A stretch of DNA of 46,369 nt from an uncultured Flavobacteriaceae bacterium (GCA_905479835.1 CAJQNZ010000007.1:1-46369), one strand, 5' to 3'. Positions 26,478-35,426 are shown, counted from the stretch's first letter. Numbers and translations are program-made. The notes: generated by a model from the letters alone, not told the origin.

Positions 26478-26589
26478 CACTGAAGTTTTAAAAATGCTCA
26501 GATGACATGAGTTTGGATGTTTTTCTCTTCATTATGGAATGATAAATAGAGAATATCATGTCACCGTTTAAAACAATAAAAGTATAAGT

Positions 26590-27036
26590 ATGAAACGAAT
26601 TAATGAATATAAAAAACTTTTTAAAGTTGAAGGAGAATTAGATTTGAAAAAATTAAAAACTACCTATAGAAATCTAGTTAAAGAATGGCATCCAGATAAA
26701 TTTCAAGATGAAGAGAAAAAGGAAGAAGCTGGTATAATAAGCCATAAAATTATAGATGGTTATCATTTTCTTGTAAGTATTGCTCCGAAAACCAAAGAAG
26801 ACAATCTTGAAGAGTATACAACTACAATTACTGATTCTCAAGTTGCAGATTACCATCATAAAAGTATGCTACTAGAAGTTACTTTTACCAATGGTGATAC
26901 GTATGAATATTTTGGTGTGAATCGCAAACTTTTTTTAAAGTTTATAAATAGTAAATCGATTAACAATTTTGGAAGAAGAAATATCTTCAATTCATTTCTT
27001 TATAGAAAGACGAAAAAGGCTTCAGTAATGGCTTAA
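26590..27036 (+). CDS. J-domain and KTSC-domain fusion protein
   Basis: A 148-residue protein made of two small domains. The N-terminal half is J-domain-like (KLKTTYRNLVKEWHPDKFQD), with the HPD tripeptide that activates Hsp70 ATPase at about residues 35-37. The C-terminal half (about 85-145) is a KTSC domain (KSMLLEVTFTNGDTYEYFGV, then FINSKSINNFGRRNIFNSFLYR), a fold found alone or with lysyl-tRNA synthetase-like proteins and of unclear role. DnaK binding is inferred from HPD; it lacks the Gly/Phe and zinc-finger regions of DnaJ. It leads a plus-strand run with the phosphotransferase (15-base gap) and the pterin enzyme (50-base gap). Confidence 0.8.
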   Translation: MKRINEYKKLFKVEGELDLKKLKTTYRNLVKEWHPDKFQDEEKKEEAGIISHKIIDGYHFLVSIAPKTKEDNLEEYTTTITDSQVADYHHKSMLLEVTFTNGDTYEYFGVNRKLFLKFINSKSINNFGRRNIFNSFLYRKTKKASVMA

Positions 27037-27051
27037 TTTAAAAACATTCCT

Positions 27052-28014
27052 ATGGCAATTACACCTGTACTAAGGTCTATTATTTCCCATGAATTTCTTA
27101 AAGAATATTTAATAGATCAATATAATCTAAGTGAAGGTTGTACTTGTAGTTTATTCAGAACAGGAATGAACCATACTTATTTTGTTACCGACAGTGAGGT
27201 AAAATATGCTTTAAGAGTGTATAGTTATAAATGGAGGTCAAAATCTGAAATTACAGAAGAATTAAATCTGTTAAACCTTTTAAAAAAGAATAATCTAGGT
27301 GTGTCTTTTCCTATTAAAGATAAACATGGAGAATTCATCCAAGAAATAAACGCTCCAGAAGGAAATAGATATATGGTGCTTTTTTCTTTTGCTCATGGAG
27401 ATAAAATACGATTTATAGATACTAAAACTTGTTTTTCAATTGGTTCTTTAATGTCCCAAATTCATAATATCACTATTGACAAATCAATTGATCGGATTTC
27501 GTACAATAAAAAATCCCTCATAGAATTACCGCTTAAAAAATTAAAAAAATTCTTTTCTGAGAAACTACCAGAAATGGAATATCTCAAAAAAATAGGAGGT
27601 TTTTTTGAAAACTCAGATTTTGAAAATATCTCAAAAGGAATTGTACATCTTGACATATGGTATGATAATATGGCAATTAAAAATGATGAAGAAATTACAA
27701 TTTTTGACTTTGATTTTTGTGGAAATGGTTCTCATGTTCTCGATATAGGATATTTCTGTAAACAATTATTTTTCATAGAATCCGATAAGAATCAATACGA
27801 ATCAAAAGTTCAAAGTTTCTTAAAAGGATATCAAAAAAATAGACTTTTATCAGATCGTGAAATTAAATTAATTCCAAAAGCTGGTGCTTCAGTATATCTT
27901 TTTTATCTTGGTGTACAAGCACAAAGATTCGATTGGTCCAATATTTTCTTGACTGAAAACTATCTTAAGATGTATGTCGGAAGAATAAAGGCTTGGATTG
28001 ATTATCATGAATAA
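27052..28014 (+). CDS. APH/choline-kinase-like phosphotransferase
   Basis: A 320-residue kinase-fold protein of the aminoglycoside phosphotransferase family (PF01636 type). The N-lobe contains FRTGMNHTYFVTDSEVKYALRVYSY, with the ATP-binding Lys replaced by or adjacent to Arg. The catalytic loop is VHLDIWYDNMAI, in which Asp and Asn have the HxDxxxxN spacing. The metal-binding DFD is in TIFDFDFCGNG. The family includes homoserine, choline, stress-response and antibiotic kinases; the substrate cannot be inferred here, and antibiotic resistance is not implied. It sits between the J-domain fusion and the pterin dehydratase. Confidence 0.82.
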   Translation: MAITPVLRSIISHEFLKEYLIDQYNLSEGCTCSLFRTGMNHTYFVTDSEVKYALRVYSYKWRSKSEITEELNLLNLLKKNNLGVSFPIKDKHGEFIQEINAPEGNRYMVLFSFAHGDKIRFIDTKTCFSIGSLMSQIHNITIDKSIDRISYNKKSLIELPLKKLKKFFSEKLPEMEYLKKIGGFFENSDFENISKGIVHLDIWYDNMAIKNDEEITIFDFDFCGNGSHVLDIGYFCKQLFFIESDKNQYESKVQSFLKGYQKNRLLSDREIKLIPKAGASVYLFYLGVQAQRFDWSNIFLTENYLKMYVGRIKAWIDYHE

Positions 28015-28064
28015 AAGGACAGGTTCTAAAATTGATAAAAGTATTTAACTAATAAAAAAGAAGA

Positions 28065-28346
28065 ATGGCTAGTTTAAATAAACAGGAAATTCAAGATAGA
28101 ATGAAGGAAGTTGATGCTTTATGGGTGTTAAAAGGCAAGTTTATTTATAGAGAAATCATTTTTAAAAATTTTATAGAAGCATTTTCTTTTATGACCTCAG
28201 TTGCGAGTATAGCTGAAGAGTTAAATCATCATCCCAATTGGAAAAACGTATATAACAAAGTCACTATCACTCTTAATACGCACGATGCAGGTGGACTTAC
28301 AGATAAAGACTTTCAATTGGCAAAACGCATTGATCTGATAATGTAA
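28065..28346 (+). CDS. phhB: 4a-hydroxytetrahydrobiopterin dehydratase (pterin carbinolamine dehydratase)
   Basis: Dehydrates 4a-hydroxytetrahydropterin, recycling the cofactor of aromatic amino acid hydroxylases. The 93-residue length is typical. The signature is present: EELNHHPNW (the two catalytic histidines and the Pro), [22 protein letters not shown] with the third His and the Asp. No phenylalanine hydroxylase gene is in the window. The protein can also act as a moonlighting DCoH-type factor in animals; that is not relevant here. Confidence 0.93.
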   Translation: MASLNKQEIQDRMKEVDALWVLKGKFIYREIIFKNFIEAFSFMTSVASIAEELNHHPNWKNVYNKVTITLNTHDAGGLTDKDFQLAKRIDLIM

Positions 28347-28419
28347 AATATTAACATTAGAATCAATAAACAATAAAATCCTATCGAGTGAGAAAATCTC
28401 TGAAATTTAGTACTCTAAA

Positions 28420-31134
28420 TTACAAAGTATATACAAACCTAAATGTGACAAATCGTGGCTGAATAAAAGTTTCTGATGTAAATACTGACAAGTTATTGGC
28501 ACTGTTTCTTACTTGAGAATCAATATCCAATAGGTTTGTAGCCTTGATTTCATATTCCCATTTAGCATCTCTATCTTTTCTATAAGAAAGCGTTGCGTCC
28601 CAATTCTGAAAAGACTGTGACTCCCCATTCCCAAAATCTTGGTTGGTATAGGTATAATCTGTTCGGAAAGTTACTCTTTTCCACATATAAGCGTCAAATT
28701 CAACCGATGGCGCATTCGTAACAAACTTGGTCTCACGACTCCCTTGATTATTGTTGGTCACACTATAACGGTACCTTAGATTAAGATTCGGTGCAACTTT
28801 AAAATTAGTTCGTATTCCTGGAGTATAGGTCTGTGTATATCCTTCATTCAATGATTGCTGACCTTGAACAAACTGATTGATTTTACTATAATTGAAACTA
28901 GTATTCAGGCTCGCTCTTATTTTACCAAATGTTCTTTGTAAACGCCCAAATACATTTACATTTTCATCTGCAAAACTAGAATTAAAAAAAGTACTTGTAC
29001 GAATCACATTCTCGAAATTTGTCAAGTTTCGTACTTGATCGATATTGCTAGAATATGAGGCTCTAGCAAAAACATTGGTATAATTAAAGAGGTTAAAACT
29101 ACTGTACAATAGACTCACATTATGAGACAAGGCATTCTGTAGATCAGGTTCTCCATATTGGATACTGTTATAATTATTCAACACCAATCCTTCAGCCAAT
29201 CGAGTGACATCGGTAAACTGATTAAGTATATTGTATCGCAAGGTCAAGGATTCGCTCTTTTTTAATTGAATTCGGGTTTCGAAATCTGGTAAAACTCGAA
29301 AGAAATTATCTTTAAAAGTTTCACCAAATTGGGTGTTTTTATTCCCATATGCGTGTAAAGAAAATCCTGGTGTTATCGTAAATTTTCCAGTTTTCAATCT
29401 ATAATGAAATCCTAAATACACATCACTGAAATTATATTCTGTATCGTTAGACGATTTTCCTTCATTAAAAGTTGGTGTTGGGTCAAACAAAGATTGATCA
29501 CCTAAAAATTGAAAAATATTGGAATTGAATTCTTGACGACTTAAAATCGTTCCAAGAGTTATATTGATATTACTCTTGGCATTAAGAATATTGTAATAAT
29601 CCAATTTTGCGTCCACTTGATTGGACTTGATACGTCGATTCTGACCAAGATTATACGTCTCCAAGGATGTATCTAATCCCAAAGCTTCAGCTGTTGTGTC
29701 AAATGCATCTTCGCCATTTGGATTATTGTCCAAAAGTGCATTGTAAAAAGGGTCTTCGTTTTTTATTAAATGCTGTGCTTCAAATGCGAAAATGTTAGTT
29801 TCATTAAAGGTATAATAATAGTTTATATTTTGATTGATACTGAATGGTGTAACCTCATCTTGCTGAATCGTATTTCCAATAACAGAAGAAAAAATATTTT
29901 GGTTTTGTCTATCTTTTGATATTCGACTCAAGATGTCATAATCTAGTTGATTATTAAAATTTGGCTTGTACGATGCGCTTAGTTTTAACAATCCTTGATT
30001 AGAACGCTCTTTACTAGATTGTTCCGTTGCTTCATCAGGAATTCCAAGCTCTAGATCTGTATATTGCACGAAACTAGTTTCCTTGGAAAGCGAACGACTA
30101 CTATTGTATATGAGAAATCCACTCAGATCTAGTGCTTTATTTGGAGAATAACTAAAATTACCTGTAGCCAATTTATTCTCGATTTCCAAAGCGTTACCTT
30201 GACTGGTCAAAAAATTCAAACTATTATCTCCAAGGTCAATACTAGTTCCGTTACTTCTACTTGGTGACCTGAAACCCCCACCAAATCCCCTGATATCACG
30301 TCGCGTCAATGCAACTTCTCCTGTATTGTTGAGATCCCCTATAAAATTTAGGCTGTATTTTGGACTGTAATAAAATAATTTTGGCTGTACTAAATAAAGT
30401 TCGCTATCAGGAGATAAACCAGATCCTGCAGTCACATTACCAAACCAAAAATTCTCTTTCCCTTCCTTGAGCTTGATATTTAAGGCCACGTTATCTTGAT
30501 TATTACCAACTCCTCTGAGTTGACCGACTTCAGAATAATTACGTAATACCTGTATCTTATCAACTGCTTTAGACGGAATGTTTTTAATTGCCAATTTAGT
30601 GTCACCATCAAAAAAATCTTTACCATTGACCATTAATTTATTGACCACCTTACCTTCTACTTCTACTTGTCCATCTTCATTGATCTCCACTCCTGGCAGT
30701 TTTTCAATTACATCTTCTAACTTTCTTTCGGTTCCATTCTTAAAGGAATCCGCATTGTAAATTAAGGTGTCTCCTTTTATGGTGACTGGCATTTCAAAAG
30801 TGAGTTCTACTTCATCTAGTAAATTATCAGATTGAAGTATATAGTCTTTCGTGAGATCACTTTCTTTCGTTGAAAGAATATCTTCAAAAGTTTTCATTCC
30901 TAAATAACTAACTTGAATTTTATAAGTATCATTTTTACTTAATTCTAGTTTATATCTACCCTGAGCATCGGTAATTCCATAAGATTCCAAGTTACTTGTT
31001 TCTTGGTTGATGGCAATTACATTCGCTAATTCCAAAGGAGTAAGCAGACTATCTCTTACGACGCCTTCAAACTTAACCTGACCATAAGATATACTGGCTA
31101 AAAGAAGTAGGACTATGCCAGTTATTTTTTTCAT
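28420..31134 (-). CDS. TonB-dependent-receptor-like outer-membrane barrel with carboxypeptidase-like N-domain
   Basis: A 904-residue outer-membrane protein. A signal peptide (1-18, ending SISYG) is followed by a CarboxypepD-regulatory-like beta-sandwich (about 20-105, LANVIAINQETSNLESYGITDAQGRY-type pattern), then a plug-like domain (about 110-225, DVIEKLPGVEINEDGQVEVEG, VNGKDFFDG, ALNIKLKEGKENFWFG). A long C-terminal barrel with many aromatic-flanked strands follows, ending PRFVTFRFVYTL. The barrel resembles the OMP_b-brl_3 group. These proteins usually lack a clear TonB box and their substrates are unknown. Fifty bases separate it from the upstream GLPGLI gene; the two are co-oriented and probably co-transcribed. 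Confidence 0.88.
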   Translation of the reverse strand: MKKITGIVLLLLASISYGQVKFEGVVRDSLLTPLELANVIAINQETSNLESYGITDAQGRYKLELSKNDTYKIQVSYLGMKTFEDILSTKESDLTKDYILQSDNLLDEVELTFEMPVTIKGDTLIYNADSFKNGTERKLEDVIEKLPGVEINEDGQVEVEGKVVNKLMVNGKDFFDGDTKLAIKNIPSKAVDKIQVLRNYSEVGQLRGVGNNQDNVALNIKLKEGKENFWFGNVTAGSGLSPDSELYLVQPKLFYYSPKYSLNFIGDLNNTGEVALTRRDIRGFGGGFRSPSRSNGTSIDLGDNSLNFLTSQGNALEIENKLATGNFSYSPNKALDLSGFLIYNSSRSLSKETSFVQYTDLELGIPDEATEQSSKERSNQGLLKLSASYKPNFNNQLDYDILSRISKDRQNQNIFSSVIGNTIQQDEVTPFSINQNINYYYTFNETNIFAFEAQHLIKNEDPFYNALLDNNPNGEDAFDTTAEALGLDTSLETYNLGQNRRIKSNQVDAKLDYYNILNAKSNINITLGTILSRQEFNSNIFQFLGDQSLFDPTPTFNEGKSSNDTEYNFSDVYLGFHYRLKTGKFTITPGFSLHAYGNKNTQFGETFKDNFFRVLPDFETRIQLKKSESLTLRYNILNQFTDVTRLAEGLVLNNYNSIQYGEPDLQNALSHNVSLLYSSFNLFNYTNVFARASYSSNIDQVRNLTNFENVIRTSTFFNSSFADENVNVFGRLQRTFGKIRASLNTSFNYSKINQFVQGQQSLNEGYTQTYTPGIRTNFKVAPNLNLRYRYSVTNNNQGSRETKFVTNAPSVEFDAYMWKRVTFRTDYTYTNQDFGNGESQSFQNWDATLSYRKDRDAKWEYEIKATNLLDIDSQVRNSANNLSVFTSETFIQPRFVTFRFVYTL

Positions 31135-31184
31135 GATAATGCGATTCTTATTGGTTTTTATTGTAGTTTTTTATTCAGTCAACA

Positions 31185-32021
31185 TCAATTTCTTCTTCTT
31201 CCACGATTGTTTCTCATTTCAACCATTTTTCCTTGAACCGTCTTTTGATATTCACTTTTTGAAATTTCTTTTCCTTTATCAGGAGCTTGAATCTTAATTT
31301 TCTCCTTAGGATTCATCACAACCTTAGAACATAGTATTGTAGTGTTTCCTGCACTTACTTCTAAAATAAGTCCTGGAAGCCCCCAATATTCGCTTGGGCC
31401 ATGACTTACAGGGATTTGAGGCGTATACCACGCTTCAACTTCTGTCATTTTTATCACAGGCGCTTTAGGTTGAACAACTGTAGAATCAGATTCCTTTGGT
31501 GAAGGGCGTCTTAAATCACTCCAAGAAAAATCATACCAAGTCAATTCCTTTGTTGGTACTGAAGCTGTTGCCTTAAAACACAGATATTGCCCTATTTGTT
31601 TGGACTCTTTACCTAGTTTCCATTCAATAACCTGTAATGAATCCTTTACTAAAAACTGTTTACCGTAGAATTCTTGACTCTGAACCAATTTGTTTTCTTT
31701 AAGACTTTTATATTGTTCACCTTGTGAGAAATTATCTCCCCAAGAATCTGTTGCTCCTGAAATTGCATCTAGTTTATCTTCTTCCTTAAATAGCGACTCA
31801 TCTTTACTGAAATTTAATATATAGGTCTTTTCTAGTCTATTCTTTAATCTCACTTGAACCTCTTTTTTTTGAGCTTCACTCATTCTTGCTCCCCAACGCC
31901 CAAGTTCCATCTTAGATTTAGAAAAATAAAATGCTTGACCTTGAAATTCTTGTACATTCGGTTCAAATGAGATAAGAAAAATAAAGGCTATAAAACTGAG
32001 TTTAAATAGAATTGATTTCAT
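31185..32021 (-). CDS. GLPGLI family protein
   Basis: A 278-residue secreted protein. The signature WGLPGLILEVSAG lies near residues 212-226. The family (Porph_ging type) is Bacteroidota-specific, exported, and typically encoded beside an outer-membrane beta-barrel protein, as here. The N-terminus is a signal peptide (about 1-20, FIALIFLISFEPN-like). ITEVEAWYTPQIPVSHGPSEYWGLPG is the conserved core, and the end is highly basic (NNRGRRRN). The function is unknown; a substrate-specific accessory role for the barrel is inferred from context. It has a good -7 octamer upstream (32054-32061). Confidence 0.93.
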   Translation of the reverse strand: MKSILFKLSFIAFIFLISFEPNVQEFQGQAFYFSKSKMELGRWGARMSEAQKKEVQVRLKNRLEKTYILNFSKDESLFKEEDKLDAISGATDSWGDNFSQGEQYKSLKENKLVQSQEFYGKQFLVKDSLQVIEWKLGKESKQIGQYLCFKATASVPTKELTWYDFSWSDLRRPSPKESDSTVVQPKAPVIKMTEVEAWYTPQIPVSHGPSEYWGLPGLILEVSAGNTTILCSKVVMNPKEKIKIQAPDKGKEISKSEYQKTVQGKMVEMRNNRGRRRN

Positions 32022-32053
32022 AACAGGTAACTAAAATTATTTTTAATATCTAG

Positions 32054-32061
32054 CAAATATA
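32054..32061 (-). promoter_or_regulatory. Predicted -7 element of the GLPGLI-barrel pair
   Basis: TATATTTG on the minus strand, a full TAnnTTTG match, 33 bases before the GLPGLI start. The 220-base gap up to truB otherwise holds only A/T-rich sequence. Confidence 0.5.
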
Positions 32062-32242
32062 ATGAAAAAATAGTGTCGTTATATATTAATTACCTCTAGG
32101 ACTCTTATGAAAAGTAAAGGTTTAATTTAAAGTATCCATATTAACTTTTTTAATTCATCTATATTCAAGAATTACGTTAAATATTTTAGAAATTAATTTT
32201 GGTTAGTACGAAATCTAACTTATTAAAATGAGGCATTTACAA

Positions 32243-32929
32243 TCACTTCAACCCTTCAATAAAACCTTCTATACTTTGAGCTTCCATAACAGAATAATCT
32301 CCAATTTTTGTTCTACGGAGTGCCGATAAGTGTCCTCCAGAATTCAATGCTTTTCCAAAATCATATGCAAGCGAACGAATATAAGTTCCTTTACTACATA
32401 CAACTCTGAAATCTATGTGTGGTAAGTTGATATTGGTGATTTCAAACTCGAAAATGGTGATTTTTCGTGTTTTAATTTCAACCGTTTCTCCGGCTCTTGC
32501 AATTTCGTACAATTTCTTTCCATCTTTTTTCAAAGCAGAGAATATGGGTGGTTTTTGATCTATTTCACCTAGAAATTGTTGCGTAGTTTCGTTAATCAAC
32601 TTCTCAGTAATGTGATCTATTGGAAAGGTTTCGTTAATCGCTGTTTCTAGATCATAACTTGAAGTGGTTCCTCCTATCGTAATTGTTCCTGTATACTCTT
32701 TTTCCTGTGCTTGATAGGTTTCTATCTTTTTAGTGAATTTTCCCGTACACAATATCAATAATCCTGTTGCAAGAGGATCTAATGTTCCTGCATGGCCCAC
32801 TTTTATTTTTTTTATAGCATACCGTTGTCTTATTTCCCATCTCAACTTATTGACCACTTGAAATGAGGTCCAATTCAAGGGCTTATCAATCAACAATAAT
32901 TGTCCGTTTTGGTAGTCTTCAGCAGTCAT
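32243..32929 (-). CDS. truB: tRNA pseudouridine(55) synthase
   Basis: Makes pseudouridine at position 55 in the T-loop of tRNAs. The 228-residue protein begins NGQLLLIDKPLNWTSFQVVN and contains the catalytic-aspartate motif GHAGTLDPLATGLL (Asp51). KPPIFSALKKDGKKLYEIAR and CSKGTYIRSLAYDFG are further TruB signatures. The C-terminal PUA extension of E. coli TruB is absent, normal for short Bacteroidota forms. It is the last gene of the ftsX-DUF3098-uppP-truB run, one base after uppP. Confidence 0.96.
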   Translation of the reverse strand: MTAEDYQNGQLLLIDKPLNWTSFQVVNKLRWEIRQRYAIKKIKVGHAGTLDPLATGLLILCTGKFTKKIETYQAQEKEYTGTITIGGTTSSYDLETAINETFPIDHITEKLINETTQQFLGEIDQKPPIFSALKKDGKKLYEIARAGETVEIKTRKITIFEFEITNINLPHIDFRVVCSKGTYIRSLAYDFGKALNSGGHLSALRRTKIGDYSVMEAQSIEGFIEGLK

Positions 32930-32930
32930 A

Positions 32931-33725
32931 TTAGCTCATTAAGGCATAACCAATTGCAATTGCACCTACAATTGCACAGTATATAGCAAAATAACTTAGT
33001 TTACTCTTTTTAACCAATGAAATCATCCAAGTACAAGCAAACATTCCGGAAACAAAAGCTGCCATAAATCCTGCAGACATAATTCCAATTTGAGAACTAT
33101 CAAAACTCAATTCTCCTCCCAAAATATCTTTAGAAACCTTTCCAAATATCAATGGAACAACCATTAAAAAAGAAAATCTTGCAGCTTTTGTTCGGTCAAT
33201 TCCAAGCAATACAGCAGTTGAAATAGTTGCTCCAGAACGAGAAATTCCAGGCAACATCGCAATTGCTTGAGAGACTCCTATTATAAATGCACTTCCAAAA
33301 CTCACTTTCTTATTCGTGTTAGTAGCTTTATCTGCAAATAATAATAAAAGCGCAGTAATAATCAACATAAAACCTACAAGAAGTATCTGTCCTCCGAAAA
33401 ATGACTCTAACTTCTCTTCAAACATGAATCCTATTATTGCTGCAGGAACCATCGAAGCAATAATTTTTAATGAAAATTGCGTTTCTTCATTCCAAGTCAT
33501 CTTGAACAATCCTTTACATATTTCAGCAATTTCTTTACGAAATATCACCATTGTACTCAATGCTGTTGCGAAATGTAATACAACAGTAAAAGTGAGACTT
33601 TCTTCTGGCAAAGAAGTATCTCCCAATATTGCTTTCATTAATTCTAAATGTCCGCTTGAAGAAACAGGTAAAAATTCTGTGAACCCTTGGATCAAACCAA
33701 GAATTATAGCCTCAATGTAGTTCAT
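32931..33725 (-). CDS. uppP: Undecaprenyl-diphosphate phosphatase (UppP/BacA)
   Basis: Recycles the lipid carrier undecaprenyl diphosphate for peptidoglycan and polysaccharide synthesis. The 264-residue polytopic protein has the first catalytic motif GFTEFLPVSSSGHLEL (residues 15-29) and the second PGISRSGATIST near residue 160, both typical of BacA. About eight hydrophobic segments are visible. Its start overlaps the stop codon of the DUF3098 gene by one base (TAATG), suggesting translational coupling. Confidence 0.97.
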   Translation of the reverse strand: MNYIEAIILGLIQGFTEFLPVSSSGHLELMKAILGDTSLPEESLTFTVVLHFATALSTMVIFRKEIAEICKGLFKMTWNEETQFSLKIIASMVPAAIIGFMFEEKLESFFGGQILLVGFMLIITALLLLFADKATNTNKKVSFGSAFIIGVSQAIAMLPGISRSGATISTAVLLGIDRTKAARFSFLMVVPLIFGKVSKDILGGELSFDSSQIGIMSAGFMAAFVSGMFACTWMISLVKKSKLSYFAIYCAIVGAIAIGYALMS

Positions 33726-33970
33726 TATTTTTTAGATTTTGCAAGGATTGCATACATCTCAATTCCCAGTCCTAAAATCACCAATGTAGGTGCCAATCGA
33801 ATTCTTCGAAAATTATATATCTCTTCATTAAACACTGCTGGATCATCACTCCCTCCTCCTGACATTAGAATAAAACCTAACGCAATTACAGCAAGACCTA
33901 TCAGCATTATTGTATAATTTTTCTTTCCAAACAAAAATTCTTCTGAATTCTTTTTTTCTTTATTCTTCAT
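33725..33970 (-). CDS. DUF3098 family small membrane protein
   Basis: An 81-residue protein with two membrane helices. The first is after a charged N-terminus (TIMLIGLAVIALGFILMSGG); the second is LAPTLVILGLGIEMYAIL. The FLFGKKNY start and the EIYNFRRIRLAP loop between helices are typical of DUF3098. The family is confined to Bacteroidota and lies between ftsX and uppP, so a role in the envelope or division is plausible but unproven. It lies three bases after ftsX and overlaps uppP by one base. Confidence 0.88.
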   Translation of the reverse strand: MKNKEKKNSEEFLFGKKNYTIMLIGLAVIALGFILMSGGGSDDPAVFNEEIYNFRRIRLAPTLVILGLGIEMYAILAKSKK

Positions 33971-33973
33971 CTA

Positions 33974-34852
33974 TTAATAATATAAATCTTCAGTTCTTAA
34001 ATTTAAAAAACGTTGTGTAGCGAACAATGTACTGATTAATGTAATTACAATTCCTACCAATAAAATTGCTCCAAATAAAATCCCTAACAACATCTTGTCA
34101 TCCCATATCTGTATTTCAGGTATTGCTTTATTCAAGTAATACATCACTGCTCCTATTCCAACTATCGCAACTGTAGATCCCAAAAATCCTAGTTGAACAC
34201 CTTTCCATAAAAATGGTTTTCTTATAAATCCTTTAGTCGCTCCGACCATCTGCATCGTTTTTATCGTAAATCGTTTCGAATAGACTGACAATCGAATGGA
34301 ACTATTGATTAACACAACTGCAATTAATGTAAATAATCCACAGAAAATTAATATCCAAAAACTTATTCGCTGAATGTTTTTAGTTAATAAATCAATTAAA
34401 GGCTTGTCATATGAAACTTCAAAAACATTTTTATTTTTAACTAATGAAGCCTCTATTTCACTCATTCTTTGAGCATTCACATAGGCTGATTTCACATTAA
34501 TCTTCAAGGCATTTTTCAATGGATTTTCTCCCAAATACTCAATAAAATCTTCTCCAATATCTTTACTGAACTGCTCTGCAGCTTCTTTTTTTGAAATATA
34601 AGTAACAGATTTAGAAAAAGAAGCAGTATCAAGTTCTGATTCTAACAGTTTTATATCTTTCTCTTTAGCAGATTCATTTAAAAAAACTGTAACAGCAACT
34701 TGTTCCTTAAAATGATCCGAAATAGTTTTGGTCTTAAGGACAAGTAAACCCAATAATCCTAACAAAAATAGCACCAAAGCAATACTTACCACGACTGAAA
34801 AGTAAGAAGAGCGTAAGCGTCTTTTTTGATATTTTTCAAAAGATTTTGACAT
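33974..34852 (-). CDS. ftsX: Cell division protein FtsX
   Basis: Membrane subunit of the FtsEX complex, which activates cell-wall hydrolases at the division site. The 292-residue protein has the FtsX layout: a cytoplasmic start, TM1 (residues 17-40, SVVVSIALVLFLLGLLGLLVL), an extracytoplasmic domain (about 45-160) and three C-terminal helices with the MQMVGATKGFIRKPF motif. ftsE is not in the window. A TATCTTGC octamer (34873-34880, minus strand) may be the promoter of this four-gene operon. Confidence 0.93.
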   Translation of the reverse strand: MSKSFEKYQKRRLRSSYFSVVVSIALVLFLLGLLGLLVLKTKTISDHFKEQVAVTVFLNESAKEKDIKLLESELDTASFSKSVTYISKKEAAEQFSKDIGEDFIEYLGENPLKNALKINVKSAYVNAQRMSEIEASLVKNKNVFEVSYDKPLIDLLTKNIQRISFWILIFCGLFTLIAVVLINSSIRLSVYSKRFTIKTMQMVGATKGFIRKPFLWKGVQLGFLGSTVAIVGIGAVMYYLNKAIPEIQIWDDKMLLGILFGAILLVGIVITLISTLFATQRFLNLRTEDLYY

Positions 34853-34872
34853 AAATTAACTACAATTTCGGT

Positions 34873-34880
34873 GCAAGATA
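34873..34880 (-). promoter_or_regulatory. Possible -7 element of the ftsX operon
   Basis: TATCTTGC on the minus strand, 20 bases before the ftsX start. The same variant precedes recX at 22384-22391, so it may be a recurring form of the element. Confidence 0.35.
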
Positions 34881-34970
34881 CGAATTACGATTAAAAAATT
34901 AAATGATTAAAAAATCAAAGATTTTAAATGGCATTTGAATTAATTAATAACGCTTCTAAGTCCTGAAATA

Positions 34971-35372
34971 TTATTGTATTTCTTGACATAATTCTATTAA
35001 AACTCCATTGGTTGATTTGGGATGTAAAAAAGCGACCAATTTGTTATCTGCTCCTTTTTTAGGTATATCATTCAGCACAATGAATCCTTCTGACTTCAAT
35101 CGTTCAATTTCTGATACAATATCTTTCACTGCAAATGCTATGTGATGTATACCTTCACCTTTTTTCTCAATAAACTTAGCAATAGGACTATTTTCATTTG
35201 TCGCTTCCAATAATTCAATTTTGTTTGGACCTACTTGAAAGAAAGAAGTCTTTACTCCTTCACTGGCAACTTCTTCAATTTTATAATGAGGTTTACCATA
35301 CAATTTAGCAAACAATTCGTTGGAAGCATCTAAATCCTTGACTGCAATCCCAATATGTTCAATTTTTTTCAT
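34971..35372 (-). CDS. mce: Methylmalonyl-CoA epimerase
   Basis: Interconverts the 2R and 2S forms of methylmalonyl-CoA, linking propionate or odd-chain metabolism to succinyl-CoA. The 133-residue protein is a two-module VOC-fold enzyme. KIEHIGIAVKDLDASNELF carries the first metal His, GIHHIAFAVKDI the second, and GVLIELCQ the Glu ligand at the end. No methylmalonyl-CoA mutase gene is in the window. It is transcribed divergently from rbfA, with 54 bases between the two starts and overlapping promoters. Confidence 0.94.
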   Translation of the reverse strand: MKKIEHIGIAVKDLDASNELFAKLYGKPHYKIEEVASEGVKTSFFQVGPNKIELLEATNENSPIAKFIEKKGEGIHHIAFAVKDIVSEIERLKSEGFIVLNDIPKKGADNKLVAFLHPKSTNGVLIELCQEIQ

Positions 35373-35392
35373 CCTTATTCCTTATTATTCTT

Positions 35393-35422
35393 CAAAAATA
35401 TTGAATTTAAACGTTATTTTTG
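35393..35422. promoter_or_regulatory. Symmetric divergent promoters of mce and rbfA
   Basis: TATTTTTG at 35415-35422 (plus) and the identical octamer on the minus strand at 35393-35400 form an 8-bp inverted repeat with a 14-bp spacer. Each is a full TAnnTTTG match oriented toward its gene. For mce, CAAA at 35423-35426 gives a -33 TTTG at 22 bp. Confidence 0.65.
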
Positions 35423-35426
35423 CAAA

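Noticed and set aside
26507-26542. 11-codon open frame in the J/KTSC leader
   Set aside because: Too short, with no conservation evidence, and expected by chance in A/T-rich sequence.
27052-28014. Antibiotic-resistance aminoglycoside kinase
   Set aside because: The family fold is shared with many metabolic kinases, and no resistance context or mobile element is present.
28404-28421. Short AATTTAG-TACT-CTAAATT hairpin at the end of the receptor-like gene
   Set aside because: The stem overlaps the stop codon region, is A/T-rich and has no T run; not a convincing terminator.
35355-35426. In-frame N-terminal extension of rbfA overlapping mce
   Set aside because: The 24 added residues resemble no RbfA sequence and overlap the divergent gene and its promoter. 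The ATG at 35427 gives the family start.
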